A stretch of 64,000 nucleotides of DNA from Balanoglossus misakiensis (taxonomy: Eukaryota > Hemichordata). A program made the position numbers and the translations under genes. Position 1 is the stretch's first letter. Each line of letters starts with the position of its first letter. The notes beneath the pieces are model-generated. The model was not told the origin of the DNA and did not search any database. It worked only from the letters and a program-made list of their open reading frames with translations. Location of the stretch: contig CM082587.2 of NCBI GenBank assembly GCA_040954595.2, positions 5,084,001 to 5,148,000 on the forward strand. The letters run 5' to 3'. Positions 1 through 12,934 of this stretch are shown here, piece after piece.

Positions 1-1834
1 ACTAGTACAAACGTATTTACATCATTCGGCGTTGTTTTAGCGTAGGTGTCTGGAATAGATAAGGGCACTCCCCAAAGAAGAGATAGGCCGGTCTCTCAAC
101 TACCGGGAATCGAGCCGTTGGATCACGTATTGCAACTGCACGCGCGGATCACTGGAGTTGAGTCAACCAGGTTCTCTGGAGACTGGGCTGTAAAAATCAC
201 CCCTCGGGCACTTTGGCACCTAGCGAGCTAGAAAGATCGCGATTTCAATAGGGGACAGACTCATTATCGAGACAAATTGCCTCTCTGAAAAGGGGCTGCG
301 GTGATTTCCTATAGTTGAGGTTCGAGAACCGATTTCTTGACTGTGAAGGTGACGGTCACGGTTAAGTGCCTTCATAGGTGTTAGAATCAATCGCAGTGCT
401 AAACGAACGTTTCTGAAAAAGCGGGCGTGTCGTTTGACAAGGCCCAAAGTCTAAAATTGCAAAGTCTTTATTTCTGAAAATGCAATGATGTCTTTGTTAA
501 TACCGTGTTTAAGCAAATTGTCTCGGCGATAGGCAGAAGTGACGGAATCGGTATACAGCAACACCGAGAAAGGGCCGCGGTCGTTGCTTCGGGCAACCGT
601 AACGAATCGAACCGACGAGCGAAAGCCTTGGTCACATCCCAGACAGCGGTGAAAAAACGGGAACCAATGTGACACTATATAGACCTTTTCAAAAGAGACG
701 AAAATAGCGCTGATCAAGTTAAGAGGACCGCCTGAATGACCGCCCGGCGCTTTCTATCGCTGGATACTGAAGTTTTCGTTGTTCTGCCCCGCCATGTGCA
801 TATCGCCCCGGGGAAGAACACAAAGTACTAAATAGCAAGAAGAAAAATTATCAACCGAAAACTGTCGGCGTTAAAAATGCTATAATATGGCATCACAATC
901 ACCTTAAAACGTTTTTTTAAACAAATATGAGTCGATAATGAAGTTAAACATAAATAAACAATCAAGTATGGATAAATAAACAACATCATTTGGAAATAAG
1001 CACTGAACTTTTGTAATCTAAAGAGATCTGATCGCTATGTAATCGTTTAATGGTCTTCAACAAAACAACACTTCGCTTCGATTCGCTACTAAACTAATTT
1101 ATCGGCCGCTAAATAAATACCTCTTTTGTCTCTGCCGTATTTGCATTATGGCAGTATGTTTCCAGTGAAAATGTTGTCGTCTGGGATATTTTACTTGACT
1201 AGACTCTTTTTTTCCGCACCTTGAAAATTCAGCGCTTTCGTAGTCATTTTAGTTCTGGGATATTTTGTCATATGATGAGGTATTTTCTTGATTGTTGAGA
1301 ACATTTGAACGACTGCGACCTCTATGCCGCCAGAATGTTCAAGCCTGGGTCCCAGGAATGCATTATGTCAGATCCGATGTGATTCTATGTAACGAACTCT
1401 TGCACAATCGAAGTGGAATCCGTAAAACAATGACTTGTCGGTGGAGCATACTACGAAAAAATACGGATTTGGCTTAATTAGTGCAGAAAAAGAGACATAA
1501 TCTCTTTACGACGTAATCTGATGTTAGTGTAGATTCACATGGGCAGCCGCTTGCAGCCGTTGTTCTTGGAAACACGATTTATGAAAAAATAGTGTGCGCG
1601 AGCAGGTGAAATTATCCACCTTTCTCACTGTCGTCTGTCGTTTACCAAATCAAACAAATCACATGATACGAATGTTTATCGCAAAAAAACACACGTTGAA
1701 GCATTCCTTAGCTTCTGTAACACCATCACCACCACCACCACCACCACCACCACCACCACCACCACCACCACCACCGCCGCCGCCACCACCACCGTGTAAC
1801 TGCAAATCCTAATTATCATGTTTCTACTTAACAG
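1..1834 (+). other. Non-coding; presumed intron of the LIM-homeobox gene
   Basis: No convincing exon was found. The segment ends in the acceptor ACAG at 1831-1834 that opens the LIM2 exon, and that exon begins in codon phase 2, so at least one coding exon (LIM1) must lie further upstream, outside the window or unrecognised here. Apart from the CCA microsatellite near its 3' end, the stretch is AT-rich without clear structure. Confidence 0.5.
1721..1793 (+). repeat. (CCA/ACC)n microsatellite next to a 3' splice site
   Basis: About 73 bp of almost pure CAC/CCA trinucleotides, with a short CCG interruption near 1775. It ends about 40 bp before the acceptor of the LIM2 exon. The polyproline reading it gives on the plus strand is an artefact of the repeat. 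Confidence 0.9.
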
Positions 1835-4800
1835 GCACTTCGGCACGAAATGTGCTCACTGTATGAGGAATATCCAATCCAACGACTGGGTCAGGAAGGC
1901 GAAAAACCACGTGTATCATCTTGCCTGCTTTGCGTGCGACAACTGCAAGAGACAACTCTCCACGGGCGAAGAGTTTGCCATGCAAGAAAATAAAGTGCTA
2001 TGCAAAACACACTATCTTGAACTTTTAGAAAACTCGTCGGACACGTCGGAAACAAAGGAAGGTGAGGGGTGTTTATGTTTACAATATCACCGTCTTAGTA
2101 AACACTACATAACTGGAGTTTCATTGTTGGCTGGCAATGGTTTCAAATTTTCCACTTTTTTAATTTTTCTTGATCCACGCGCTTTTTTATATTTAGAATG
2201 AGAATCTAAATATTATTATTAAGTTAAGTATGGGCAAATGGTGGAAATTTTTACACCGGTTTGGTCCCACGGTTAAATTCCGCCACCGTACCCGACCCTC
2301 AACTTCACAAGGCCAATATGCAGGCGAGCGAGCGTGCCCAGTTGCAAACTGCGCACTGTCAAAACACGCTCTCTGTGTGTGTTGTTTGGTATTTTAGGTA
2401 GTTCTCAAAGAGGCGCGGCGGGTAGTCAATGGAGGAGTACCCGCACTTTTGATGAGACAATCGCCCGCCGCCCGAATGAGTGGCATGGGCACAGTCAGTC
2501 GCTGTTCCCTCACCCGACATCGCCACAAACCCTAACCTGATCACAACAAAAACAAATGCGATGCAAGACACCTCGTGATAAATAATTTTCAAATGTCCAT
2601 CGCAAACGAAGGAAAAAATTCCGGATCAGTCTGAATCAAGGCAGCCGAGTACATGATATAAAAAATTCAATTTCGTGGTTTGATAATCATAAACAACGGG
2701 CAATATTCAACCAGATATAAAATATGGGTAAAGCTCACTGGACACGCAAGTCAGAAAGCCATGTCGCTGCGTTCGCATTCAGTGATGTAACTTTACGTAA
2801 CACCAACACAAAGGCATATACGGCACGGCGGTTGTGTATTGTTGTCGCGGCGCTACATGTGTGGCACACAGCGTCACTTTTTTTTTGAAATATCGTCGGT
2901 ACAATAACAAGACTGACTTTTGTCATGCATATTTGCCACTGCGTCGTTGCGGCCCATCCTCAAAAATTCACGAATAATATAATCGAAATAAAACCAATAT
3001 TAATATCTTGCTGTATACATAATAGGGAAACAGTAGGTGCATTGTCAGCCAGCATCAATGCATAATTTGATTTGTCAAGTTACGAAATACTTATGAGCAT
3101 GAACCGGGCATAGCTGTCGAGGATGATATACATATTGGGCCCAAAAAATGCGACATGTGTTTCGTCAAGTGGCCGCGTGTTTGCCGCCGCTCAAGTGGCC
3201 ATTGTTACTGCCACGTTGTCGTTGGTCTTTTATTTCTTTTCTGAAAGTCATCTTCGGTTCTTGTTAATCCTCACTTAAGTTAACTAAATAGAATCACAGA
3301 CAGTTCAGATCCCATATGGGCCTGAACGGCACAACAATCTTTGTCAAAAAAGCGAAGAAAACACGCAAACATTCAATGATGATGGCATTGGCGTCATCTG
3401 TTTGACGTCAGTGAAAGGAGGTCTTCCGTGCTCCGACGGTCATCGTGCGATATAAACGTCAATTTTGCCCCAAGAAAAAAATGCACGGAGTTTGCGAAAA
3501 AAGTGGCAATGTTACTTGGAGACCTGCAGAGGGCAACTCAATATTTGCTGGTGCTGTATGGCCAAAGTCATTGATAGCAAGAGATTTGAAACGCGTATTT
3601 TGTAGACTCAACGCGAGGAAAGCCCCGACAGTGTCCTGTAAGTCACGGTAAATGTAAATAAGGATAATGGAAGTTTTTTTTAATCTTGTTCATAAAATGG
3701 AATAATTTTTCAATGCTTTTAATGTGCCCACTGAGAAAAGTGATCGCATTTAGTCGGTAAATGTTTTCACCCGAAGAAGACCCTGTAAAATTATGGAGTC
3801 ACTCTTACTCCCCGTCGATCTGCGCGTCTTGTTGCTTTATCTGTGAGGTTAATTTCGCCGTACCGCCTGTAAATGACGTGGCTATACACATAGAAATTCT
3901 ACTTTTAATGCACTGGGAATAATTGTGCTTCTTCTGGTGAGAGAAACCCCGCGGTCTCGGTGATGCGATGGACCAACTGCATCAGCTGGATGCGTTGTGT
4001 GTTTTGACGTTCTGCGAAGAAAATGTCAGAATGGCGAGCGATGCACGCAACACGGTTAACGAATATGATCGGGGATGTGATCGAAACGCTGAACATTTAA
4101 TTGCGATGGAGACCGGATGATGAAGATAAAAATAGAGGGAAATTAAATAGGGGGAAACAGAAATTTAAGTCAATGACAGGCACGTAAGGCTGGCTTAGAA
4201 AGATGTTTTCTTTTTGAGAGGCATGTCAGAGACAGGGGGAAAATCAGGGGGAAGGGGGGAGGGAGGGAGGTTCTGATTTTGAAGTAATCTTCGTGAAATT
4301 GAAGACCTAGATTACAAATTCATGTAACTGGAATATTTGATGTAATCAGCTTAATTTTTAAATTTATTTATCGGGGTCACAGAAAATAATTCTCACTTAA
4401 ACAGACAAAGAAAATTAACAATCTCAAAAGAAAACCTATTTTCGATCTATAAATGACGTATTTTTTATCGCTGAGCCAAACGATGAAATTAGGGATTAAT
4501 ATTGAATGTTATGCTATATTAGGGTAAATAAGTTGACGCAGAGGTACAAGACGCCACGAGTTTGCATCGAATGAAAGATACACTCACGTGCGAACTGCCG
4601 CGGCGATATGATTGTATGCAGCCCCCTGTTGTTCTACAAACGACGTTTAAAGGGACTTGAATTGGTCGCAGTGGGAAGTGCTGATCGGGACAAATTGGCG
4701 TGTATATTATCAGCCAAAGTGCGTTTAGATAAGCGACCCGAATTACTTTAAAAGTTAATTTTCGTTCCGGCGAGATCCACTCCCATCAAGTCGTTTGCCG

Positions 4801-7800
4801 CGTTTTTTCTCCAGGGGTGGTCGAATTTCGGAAAGCGTCTCTCTAATATTTTGACAGCGTTGGATCGAAATCTGCGAGTTTTCTAGGGCGCGTGTAATGG
4901 ACGGGAATTCATATCACATCTCTTAAATCTTCACTTTGATTTTTGACATATCTTGAAGTTCATTTTCTATCACCGTGACTGAATTACGTTCAGTTTTGTC
5001 CCGGACGTCAAACGAGGCCACCGGAATACTTCAACATTAAATTTATTCTGACTGACGATTGTCCTTTTTCGAAAATTGTAGTATATAGTTTTTGTAGATG
5101 ATAAAAACACGTGCGATATACAGGGTCTGGAGGATTGTGCGAAATATGTTTACATGACCAAACGATACTCTTGAAAGAACATAATAACAGACTGGTCTGT
5201 ACATTCACTCATTTACTCATTCACTCACTCTGATGATGAATATGTGACGACAGGATTTACTAAACAACCAGTATGTTTTCTAATTCCAGAAAACGGCCAC
5301 AGCAGACACAACCCGAGGACCAAGAGAGTGAGAACAACGTTCACCGAAGAACAACTACAAGTCCTGCAGGCCAATTTCAACGTAGACAGCAATCCCGACG
5401 GCCAGGACTTGGAAAGAATCGCCCAGATAACAGGGCTCAGCAAACGCGTAACCCAGGTGTGGTTCCAGAATTCGCGCGCGAGACAGAAAAAGCACAGCAC
5501 GGGGAAGACGACGCCGGGACCTCTGGATAACAATAATAAAATCGGTAAGTGGAATTGGTGATTGCGCCAAATATAATTCGAAATTATGGAGGATCGAATG
5601 TACTGGTAGACGATACCGAACGCGTTGTCGTGGCGACAATGGCGAAGATGTGTTGTAAAATGATTAGTTTGCGACGCGACAATTGTAAAAGTATCCGCGT
5701 TAATCACCGCCGTGTTAGCCTATTACGCGATGCAAATTGGATTATGCCTTACAGAAATTTGAAAGGCAAGTAGCTGCGAAAAACAACCGTCCATATTCAC
5801 TTTTCGCGATATTACGCGTCAGAAGTACAGCCAAATGATACCCCTTATGAAGAAACACCCCCTCCCCTCCCATAAACAATCAAAACACGTGAAATTTAAA
5901 CGTGAACATTTTATGTTAATGATAGGAAGACGGGGCACGGTTAATTAACCAACATTTCCATCCACCATTTTCTTACAAATTTGGGACTGGCCGTGTGTCG
6001 TTAGTTTGTTCATTAGTCGCTAAACGACTGACTGCAGTCCGGCAATGTGACACACCCCATGAATATTCTATTAAAAATATTTCCAATGTGTTTCTTCATT
6101 TGCATCTGCAAAAGAACAGGTCACTACCCTACTCGTTTGCTTTAAAATATAAAAATGTGCACATTGGGATCGGACGGCGGGAACACATGTCGTCTGCAGC
6201 GGCTGTTAACTGTCACAAATGTTGGAGCGGCACGATTCAATCCCCTTGTACTCGCCAAGCTGTCGCTTGTCAGTCTAATTACCTATTGTTTAATTTTCGT
6301 ATCATCATCCTTAGCGGGTTTTGAAACAACACTTACTTAAACGGGATTAATGTCAGCATGCATAATTATTTATTACAAAAAAATACACAGCCTGTCTCTC
6401 TACTTGCGTATCACTCTTTCTCTCAAGCAGAGTACATGTATGTATGCATGTATGCACGTATACCTCACTCACAAACTAACATAACGCGAAAAGTACTGCG
6501 AACTTGGCACGGATGCTAACGCATAATCTTATTGTCGCGAAGCGGAAATTAAAAAAAAATACATACCAGACCGTAAGAATGGTAATGCGTCCACCCTAAT
6601 CATTATTGGACAATTATTACAGCCGTTAAAATTAATTTTAAGACTTTATTAGTTTGGAGTGTATACAAATTAATATACGCGACTGTTTTGTGTCAACCCC
6701 ATCAAATAATTTGATCGTAGCGTGAAATTGACGCGTGCATAAAACGCTTTGAAATCATCACCCGCCCGCTATTGAAACCACCAAATTAATATCGGCAAAG
6801 CTATTGTTTTTGTAAAGGATGTAGACTCGTAGGGTGATATTACTAGCAGAGTTGTCATATTAAATTGTTCAATGGAGCCCGAGTGTGGGGACCAGCCCAC
6901 GTATAGTGACATGTAATTGATTTCGCATATCACGGGGTTTCCCCCCTTTTGCGTGTGATTTTCTTTGCTCTTCGATTAATACCGATAGTAATAATGACGT
7001 GGCATGGATCCTTGGCGTGATGTACTTGATTTTCACGGGAGACGCTGTCTTTGCGACAGATTTTTTCTATAAACGTGAATTCATATTCTGCTGCGTTATG
7101 GGGTGATGGCCGCGTCCGCTGTCTGGCTGTATTTGGTCAAAATTTTGTGTAGAACCATCACAGCGTTTTGAGAACAGCATTTATATAGCGATCGATGAAT
7201 TGCGATGATCGATAGATTACACGGATGTTCTCATTGTCTTGATGCGTTTAGAATGATGGACATTTATACGAATACACAAACACGTCTCTTTTGACGCATA
7301 CATGTATATATACATATACTCCACGCACGCATCGTGGAGGAAAAATCGTTCAAGGAGGTGACAAGTTTCATTTTCTCCTCATGTGCCGTCGTCCTCCTCC
7401 GCGTGTGTGACAGAGCAGTGACAACCACGCTTCAACGAGTAATATCGTATTTGAATGAAAGTGTGAAAAGGGATTATTTTTGCCAATGTGAAATCGGTCT
7501 CTTTTGTTCGGGCTCTCGTTGAACTAAGATGCAATTTACACCTTCACTGAGAGTCGCGATGTTCACCAAAGTTAATAACGGCACAAATTAGTAAATTTAT
7601 GAAAGTATGAAAGGAAAGTTGAGATTCTGTATATACCAATCGGTTCTTTCAAATGTCTCGCAGTTTGCTGTATATTACAGCACGTTTACTGGTGCGTGAC
7701 AGCGAAACAGATCGCTGCTTTTTCGATCGCGTTGAAGATGTTTCCGTCTTGTAAAACTGGGGGTGTACGAGTGTGTGCGGCCATGGTTCGTCAGTGATAC

Positions 7801-9005
7801 AAGTGTCGCTCATCAAACCTGTGAGGCCAGATAAACTGTCCACTCAACGTTTATTGTTTGTTATCTCTCTGAATTTGTCACCTGGGATTGCACCTCAGAA
7901 CATGTCATCCTAAAACCTAAAACGATGATTTGCAGTGTACGTTTACTCAAAGAAAGCTTTCCATCACGAATACACGAATCGTCACGTATTATAAACATTC
8001 ATTGACGGGGAAATAGAACTGAATAAGCTCAGCGATCTCCGGAATGGATAATGTTGTGAGACGATTTCCCCATGTACAAATCGAAATTATTTCAGAGATT
8101 ACAAATTTCAGCGACAAGGATCGGTTTGCACTGCGTTATTCGCCGTCTGCAAGACAAGACGGCGATAACCCGTGGGTGTACACATTTGGCGCGTAAACTT
8201 CCCAACGACTCTGTTTGCTCCGTCAGCTACTTAGAGTCGTTTTTCGTGGACTATTACACGTAATCAAGCCCTTGGATATTATCATAAACGACGGAAAACG
8301 GGTACAAGAGAGCGAAAGTAAATGATTCCACCTGGGTGGTTATTGGGTTTGATTGACCAACATCATCATTATCGTCACAGCATCCCTCGAGATAGGTTGA
8401 AAAAGACGCCGGCGCGCGGTTCTGGTACCGCGGCCGGGAGTTATGCGTTCTGTGACGCGGAAAAGAAAGTTGTACCTCGACGGGAAAAAAATTACTGTGA
8501 AATTGAGCGAAGAAATATACACGACTCAATGACGCGATCAAGATTTCATTTCGGGGATCAGGCGGCGACATCTCGCGTTAAATTTTAAAATCCTCTCACA
8601 ATAAAATCGTGATTTATCAAACGTGTTTGCGCTATTTTAAATGTGACAAAGTCGAAACGTACACGTGAACTCTCGATTATTTGTTTCATGCTGAAAATCT
8701 AATTCTGTTATGATCTTTCAATTTGACTACTTTTGAATTACTGTTAAAAGGAAAATACAATGTATATGCAAGACTACACAGGGCCGCGACTGAACAAAAC
8801 TCAGTTCGGCGTTCCACCCGGAGATTAATCCTGAGGTAACATAGTCAATTAATATCGTCAATTCTGTTCCCTTCCAGGATATACAGACCACTCATCACCC
8901 GAGATAATGAAGTCCCCCTCAAACTCGCCTTGCCACAAGTGTGGCCTTCACTACTGCATGTGTTTGGACGTGACAGCGCCACCAAACGGCACTTGCGCGT
9001 CATGA
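1835..9005 (+). CDS. Lhx6/8: LIM-homeodomain transcription factor, Lhx6/8-Arrowhead class (3' part)
   Basis: Three exons join in phase: 1835-2061, 5290-5544 and 8878-9005 (stop TGA at 9003-9005), giving the last ~202 residues. Exon one encodes LIM2 with its zinc ligands (CAHC, then a His, then CFACDNC, then CKTHY) and ends in a short acidic linker. Exon two encodes the homeodomain, starting KRVRTTFTEEQ and ending in helix 3 WFQNSRARQKKH. The Ser and Gln in helix 3 and the QVLQANF stretch match the Arrowhead/Lhx6/8 class as I know it, rather than Lhx1/5, Lhx2/9, Lhx3/4 or Islet. Exon three encodes only 42 codons with a Cys-rich tail. LIM1 is not in the window. The family acts in the nucleus; LIM domains bind cofactors such as LDB, and the homeodomain binds TAAT-type sites. 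Ligands and homeodomain residues look intact. The least certain part is the last exon, supported by a good acceptor (CCCTTCCAG) and matching phase. Confidence 0.88.
2062..5289 (+). other. Lhx6/8: Intron between the LIM2 and homeodomain exons
   Basis: Donor G|GTGAGG at 2061/2062, acceptor TTCCAG at 5284-5289. No other exon with consistent phase was seen. It contains AT-rich sequence and short homopolymers only. Confidence 0.7.
5545..8877 (+). other. Lhx6/8: Intron between the homeodomain and last exon
   Basis: Donor GTAAGT at 5545, acceptor CTTCCAG at 8871-8877. No coding exon recognised inside. Several open frames around 8.25-8.6 kb overlap on both strands and lack splice context. Confidence 0.65.
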
Positions 9006-10195
9006 ACCGAGAGAAAAAACAACAACAACAACAACAACAACAACCAACAGAATAACGGTTTTGAACTCTGGAAGAAAATTGGGACATCATTCTTCTTTTG
9101 AAGAACAGGACTACTGACTGGTTGAAGAAGGGTCTACTACGTGTCTGTGCTTGTGCGAATCATTCACAAACTTTGACTGTATGGAACTGTGGCGAAAGAC
9201 CCCAAGTGACCATTGTTACTCTGAACAGAGACAATTTAAGGAGATGAGATTGACATGATGACTTTATGTATATTAATGTAAATTATTTTAATATATAAGA
9301 TATTGATTATTTATTGACAGAAAAGCCCACCTTGTTGGCTTATATTTGACGCACGCGCAGTTATCACGACGCGCGGATAACACGTGTAAAAGTTTAAGTC
9401 TGTTATTGTTGTTGGCTCGATTTAAAACGTCTGAAATATAACTCATCGAGAAGAGTCGTTTGAGTATGTGAGGCAATACAGAACAGGGAATCGCCTACTG
9501 TACGGTGGCAGTCGGCTAGGAACGCTGTACTCTCAATGATGCGCCTGTGGTTTTGGAGTTTGGGTGATTCAGACTTAACGATAGTTTGAGCGTTCACTGG
9601 CTGCACGCTGGTCACGCTGTCACGTGCAACCAAGTGATTCGTGAACAAATCGGTCAAGTGAATTGGAAGCAGATTATAGTTAGGTCCCGCATGAAAGACC
9701 GTCACTCATTTCTGGTTCCGAGTCCACAGTGATGACCGGCTGCCACCCAAAACGTGCATTCTGGGCGACAAAATCATCAAGTTCACGACCGTTCTGCGTT
9801 ACAACTTACTTAAAGAGACGGCCACTACCTTGTTCAACTCATTTCACAAGAACTGCCAGACCACTGTCACACTTACCTGTGCTATGTGTTGTTTTGTAAA
9901 GCCAGTGATGTTTTACCTGTGAGTGTTCTTTCCTATGGCGGCGTCTGTGGTGAGAGAGAAAGAGAGAGAGAGAGTTTTTACGCTTGCCCATTTGTTTATG
10001 TGTGCTTGTTAGAAAGTTATTCGTTACATTGTCTTGTATGGTTTTAATTTGTGTACATGTCAAGCTGATAATATAAAGTTGTGCAATATTTGATAACAAA
10101 GCCGCGCGTGCGCTGTGGTGAATGTCTAGCTGTTTTTTTTGAAAACTTGTCAATGTCGGTCTGGAATTTTCAATAAACGTCTAAAAATAAATGCC
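9006..10195 (+). other. Lhx6/8: Likely 3' UTR of the LIM-homeobox gene
   Basis: Follows the TGA at 9003-9005. It carries a (CAA)n tract at about 9020-9042, a GA-rich patch near 9955-9974, and an AATAAA at 10172-10177 that is a fair polyadenylation signal. The extent is inferred from that signal. Confidence 0.45.
10172..10177 (+). other. Lhx6/8: Polyadenylation signal AATAAA
   Basis: Canonical hexamer about 1.17 kb past the stop codon. It is the best signal seen after the last exon. Confidence 0.4.
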
Positions 10196-12615
10196 TATGG
10201 AGTCATAATTATTGTTTGTGTTTGATAACTTCTTCCTGGCTGAAGTGATTGTGATTGTCTGAGAAAGACCGAACGTCTATCTTGGAATTGGTCAAGGTAC
10301 ATCAATGACGAACACAGCCCGTCTTTGCGGGTGACAGAGCCTAATTTGAATGCATTCCTTTCGTAGTAAGACCGTATATACATAGCATCTATTTCGTTTC
10401 ATGTTCCCGGGCAAATCCCTGTTTATTAAGGTAAAAGTAGGAAACGATCTAACAACACAGTTTATTTCTAGAGAGAAAAAAATACGGCGGACCGTTTATT
10501 CAGACGAGCACAGCTACTGGAATTACCCAGTAAATGTTAGGTCAAAGGTCACGACAATCAGCGGTATTGTAATCTCAGCAAACCAAATTACCAACGAACA
10601 AGTCGATAATTTGCGCAGTAAATGATCGTAGCCAAACGAAATTTGTAACAATGAGTGAGCACCCTCTTTTCGGAGTCTCTGAAGCGAATTGGGGGAATTC
10701 TCCTTCATACAGCCGTGACAACCTGGGAGAACCGACAGAACGCGAATGTCGAAAATACTAGTATATTTGCCTTGATGAGCGTCGCCATGTTGACTCGCAA
10801 CAGTCTGTTCGGGGGGCCGCCGGCATTTGCCATGCCACGTGGAATTTGTACTCGTTAGGAACATTTTTCAAAATAAGAATGATTCCGACAAGCGGAGTTT
10901 ACTCTAAAACGACCGGTACCAAATCTTTTTCTCGGAGTATTGAGAAAATTAACTCGGACGACATTCGCAATCAGAACTCAACGCCCGGAGGAAAATATGC
11001 CATCTCGCACTAAACTCGTTCCCCTGCTAGTTGAAACAGAACAACAAAAACTTTCAAATTTTTCCCGTTTTACAAAATGTAAGCTTTCATAAAATGAAAC
11101 GATACTTCTATGTAGCCTCCGGGAGGAATTTTCATCGTTCGGCGACACTCAAGAATAACGTGGAAAGGAAACGATTAGAAACCGAACGCTTGCGAGTCAA
11201 AACAGAGACCGGATATGCCGAAACAGTCCATGTTTGCAGAGGTAGATCTGCGAAGGTAAATGTTTCACGACGGATGAATACTTAATGGGGGCGAATGTGA
11301 AGAGATGTGAGGTCAGAGTTATATCCGACACGGCTCTCAGTCTTTCGGTTGGCAAGAAAAGAATTTGAAGAAAACAAATATAAGTCGTTCCAAAATGCAT
11401 CGCGGGATATTTAGAACGCGCCATGATGCGTTCGTGCACAGTCCCTCTGTCCACCCGAGGCATAAGGCGAGGAAAGGAATTTCATTCACATGCAGGGGAC
11501 CGAACGATGATGACCAGGAAGGGTGTCTTTTGAAAAGCACGTGTGCACAAACTTGTCGATCAGCTTCCATTCCACAGGAAATGACAAACTCGACGTCTAC
11601 GCAAAGATTTCAAAATGGTGTCAGATCCACCCAACCTAACACTGAACGGACCACACAAACTAATTAGCATTAACACCTGTTTGCCACCGCTGTTAATTAA
11701 AGTCATTAGAAAGTGTCATCGCTAAGTGGTGTACTTTGTCTCTGTAAATGTGAACTACGCTTTGCAACTTATATAGTCCCAAGAAAACAAGCAGGAATTT
11801 CGGCCGTTCTAGCTGTTTGTATGATCTCAGTGCAAACCAGATTAAAACTTCGAAGCATTGGAGTTTTGGTATACTAGTACACCCCGCATGTGGCGTTCGG
11901 ATTTAGCTACGCCCTTAGTATACATGTAGTTGCAAATACATGTAGATTATTCTGTGATGTTTCTCACGAGATAAATCGATGTGACGCTATATTTTCATGC
12001 CAAAACACCTCCACGTCAAGTGTGAACGGGTACCGCATTTGCTGCGGAGTTAACGCTCTAACACTGGTGTTGTCTACAAGACCTTTTTTTATTTCTAAAA
12101 AAAAAGAAAACCTTTTTCGAGGAGTTTATGCATAACGCGGGGGATTATCACATCAATGTCGGAAAACAAAAGTGTCCGTTGACACCTCGGAGGGCCGAGT
12201 TGCCGGCTGAAAAGGGATGACAGGGCTGCGGCGCCGGAGAGACTGGCGGGATATTGAGAGGATGTTACCTTCCTGCTGGGGAATGTCGCTGTCAATGTCA
12301 GCATTCCCAGGACCAAGAGAAAAGGGGGGTAGATGTGTCCTCAATGCGTTCGCCACTACACACGGCGGTATAGTGCCGCTTCCATTGTTAGTATTTGCAG
12401 CTTGTTTTGTGTAGAAAAAACACAAACAGTTGCCGGATCGACTTATTGGCTCAAGTGAAAGTATGAATGAATGAATCAAAGGAATTGACGCGGTATTTTT
12501 GAGCTGGTCCATGTCATGCAGTGCGCGCACTAAACGTATGTTCTTTTATAACCGCGCTGCATTAAATATTTCGCTTTCTTGCAACAGCAAGCTAACACGT
12601 TGTTAAACACCGTCA
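10196..12615. other. Intergenic, nothing recognised
   Basis: Open frames here are under 130 codons, overlap on opposite strands, and show no domain, signal peptide or matching splice phases. Confidence 0.6.
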
Positions 12616-12628
12616 CATTGAAGGTAAA

Positions 12629-12934
12629 ACCATAGACTACTGTCTATGGTCAAACCTTGCTCACACCACATGGCGGACTGCATTTACTTCCCCATGGAAA
12701 AGTTCCTTTATCGTGAAATTTGCCCTTTACTATAGCAATAGACAGGAACATGACAGATACTAAAATATTCCTCTTGGACTTTGTCCGAAAGCATCCCACG
12801 TGTTACTTTGTTGTGGACAAATGAAGCCATAGGGCTAGTAGTCGGAGGTCATTGACCTCATTGCATCTGGAATCGGTCAAAACTTAAGCCTGTGCTTAAA
12901 ATCTGTGAAATCATATAACCATAGACAGTCTATG
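12629..12934. mobile_element. Possible small non-autonomous element with palindromic ends
   Basis: At 12629-12650 there is a perfect hairpin: ACCATAGAC, a 4-base loop, then GTCTATGGT. At 12920-12934 there is a second palindrome with the same core, CATAGAC-A-GTCTATG. The ~270 bp between them has no coding potential. The pair looks like related termini of a MITE-like element, but no target-site duplication was identified. Confidence 0.35.

Noticed and set aside
1594-1812. Open frame with a long polyproline run
   Set aside because: It is produced by the CCA microsatellite and ends without splice or domain support.
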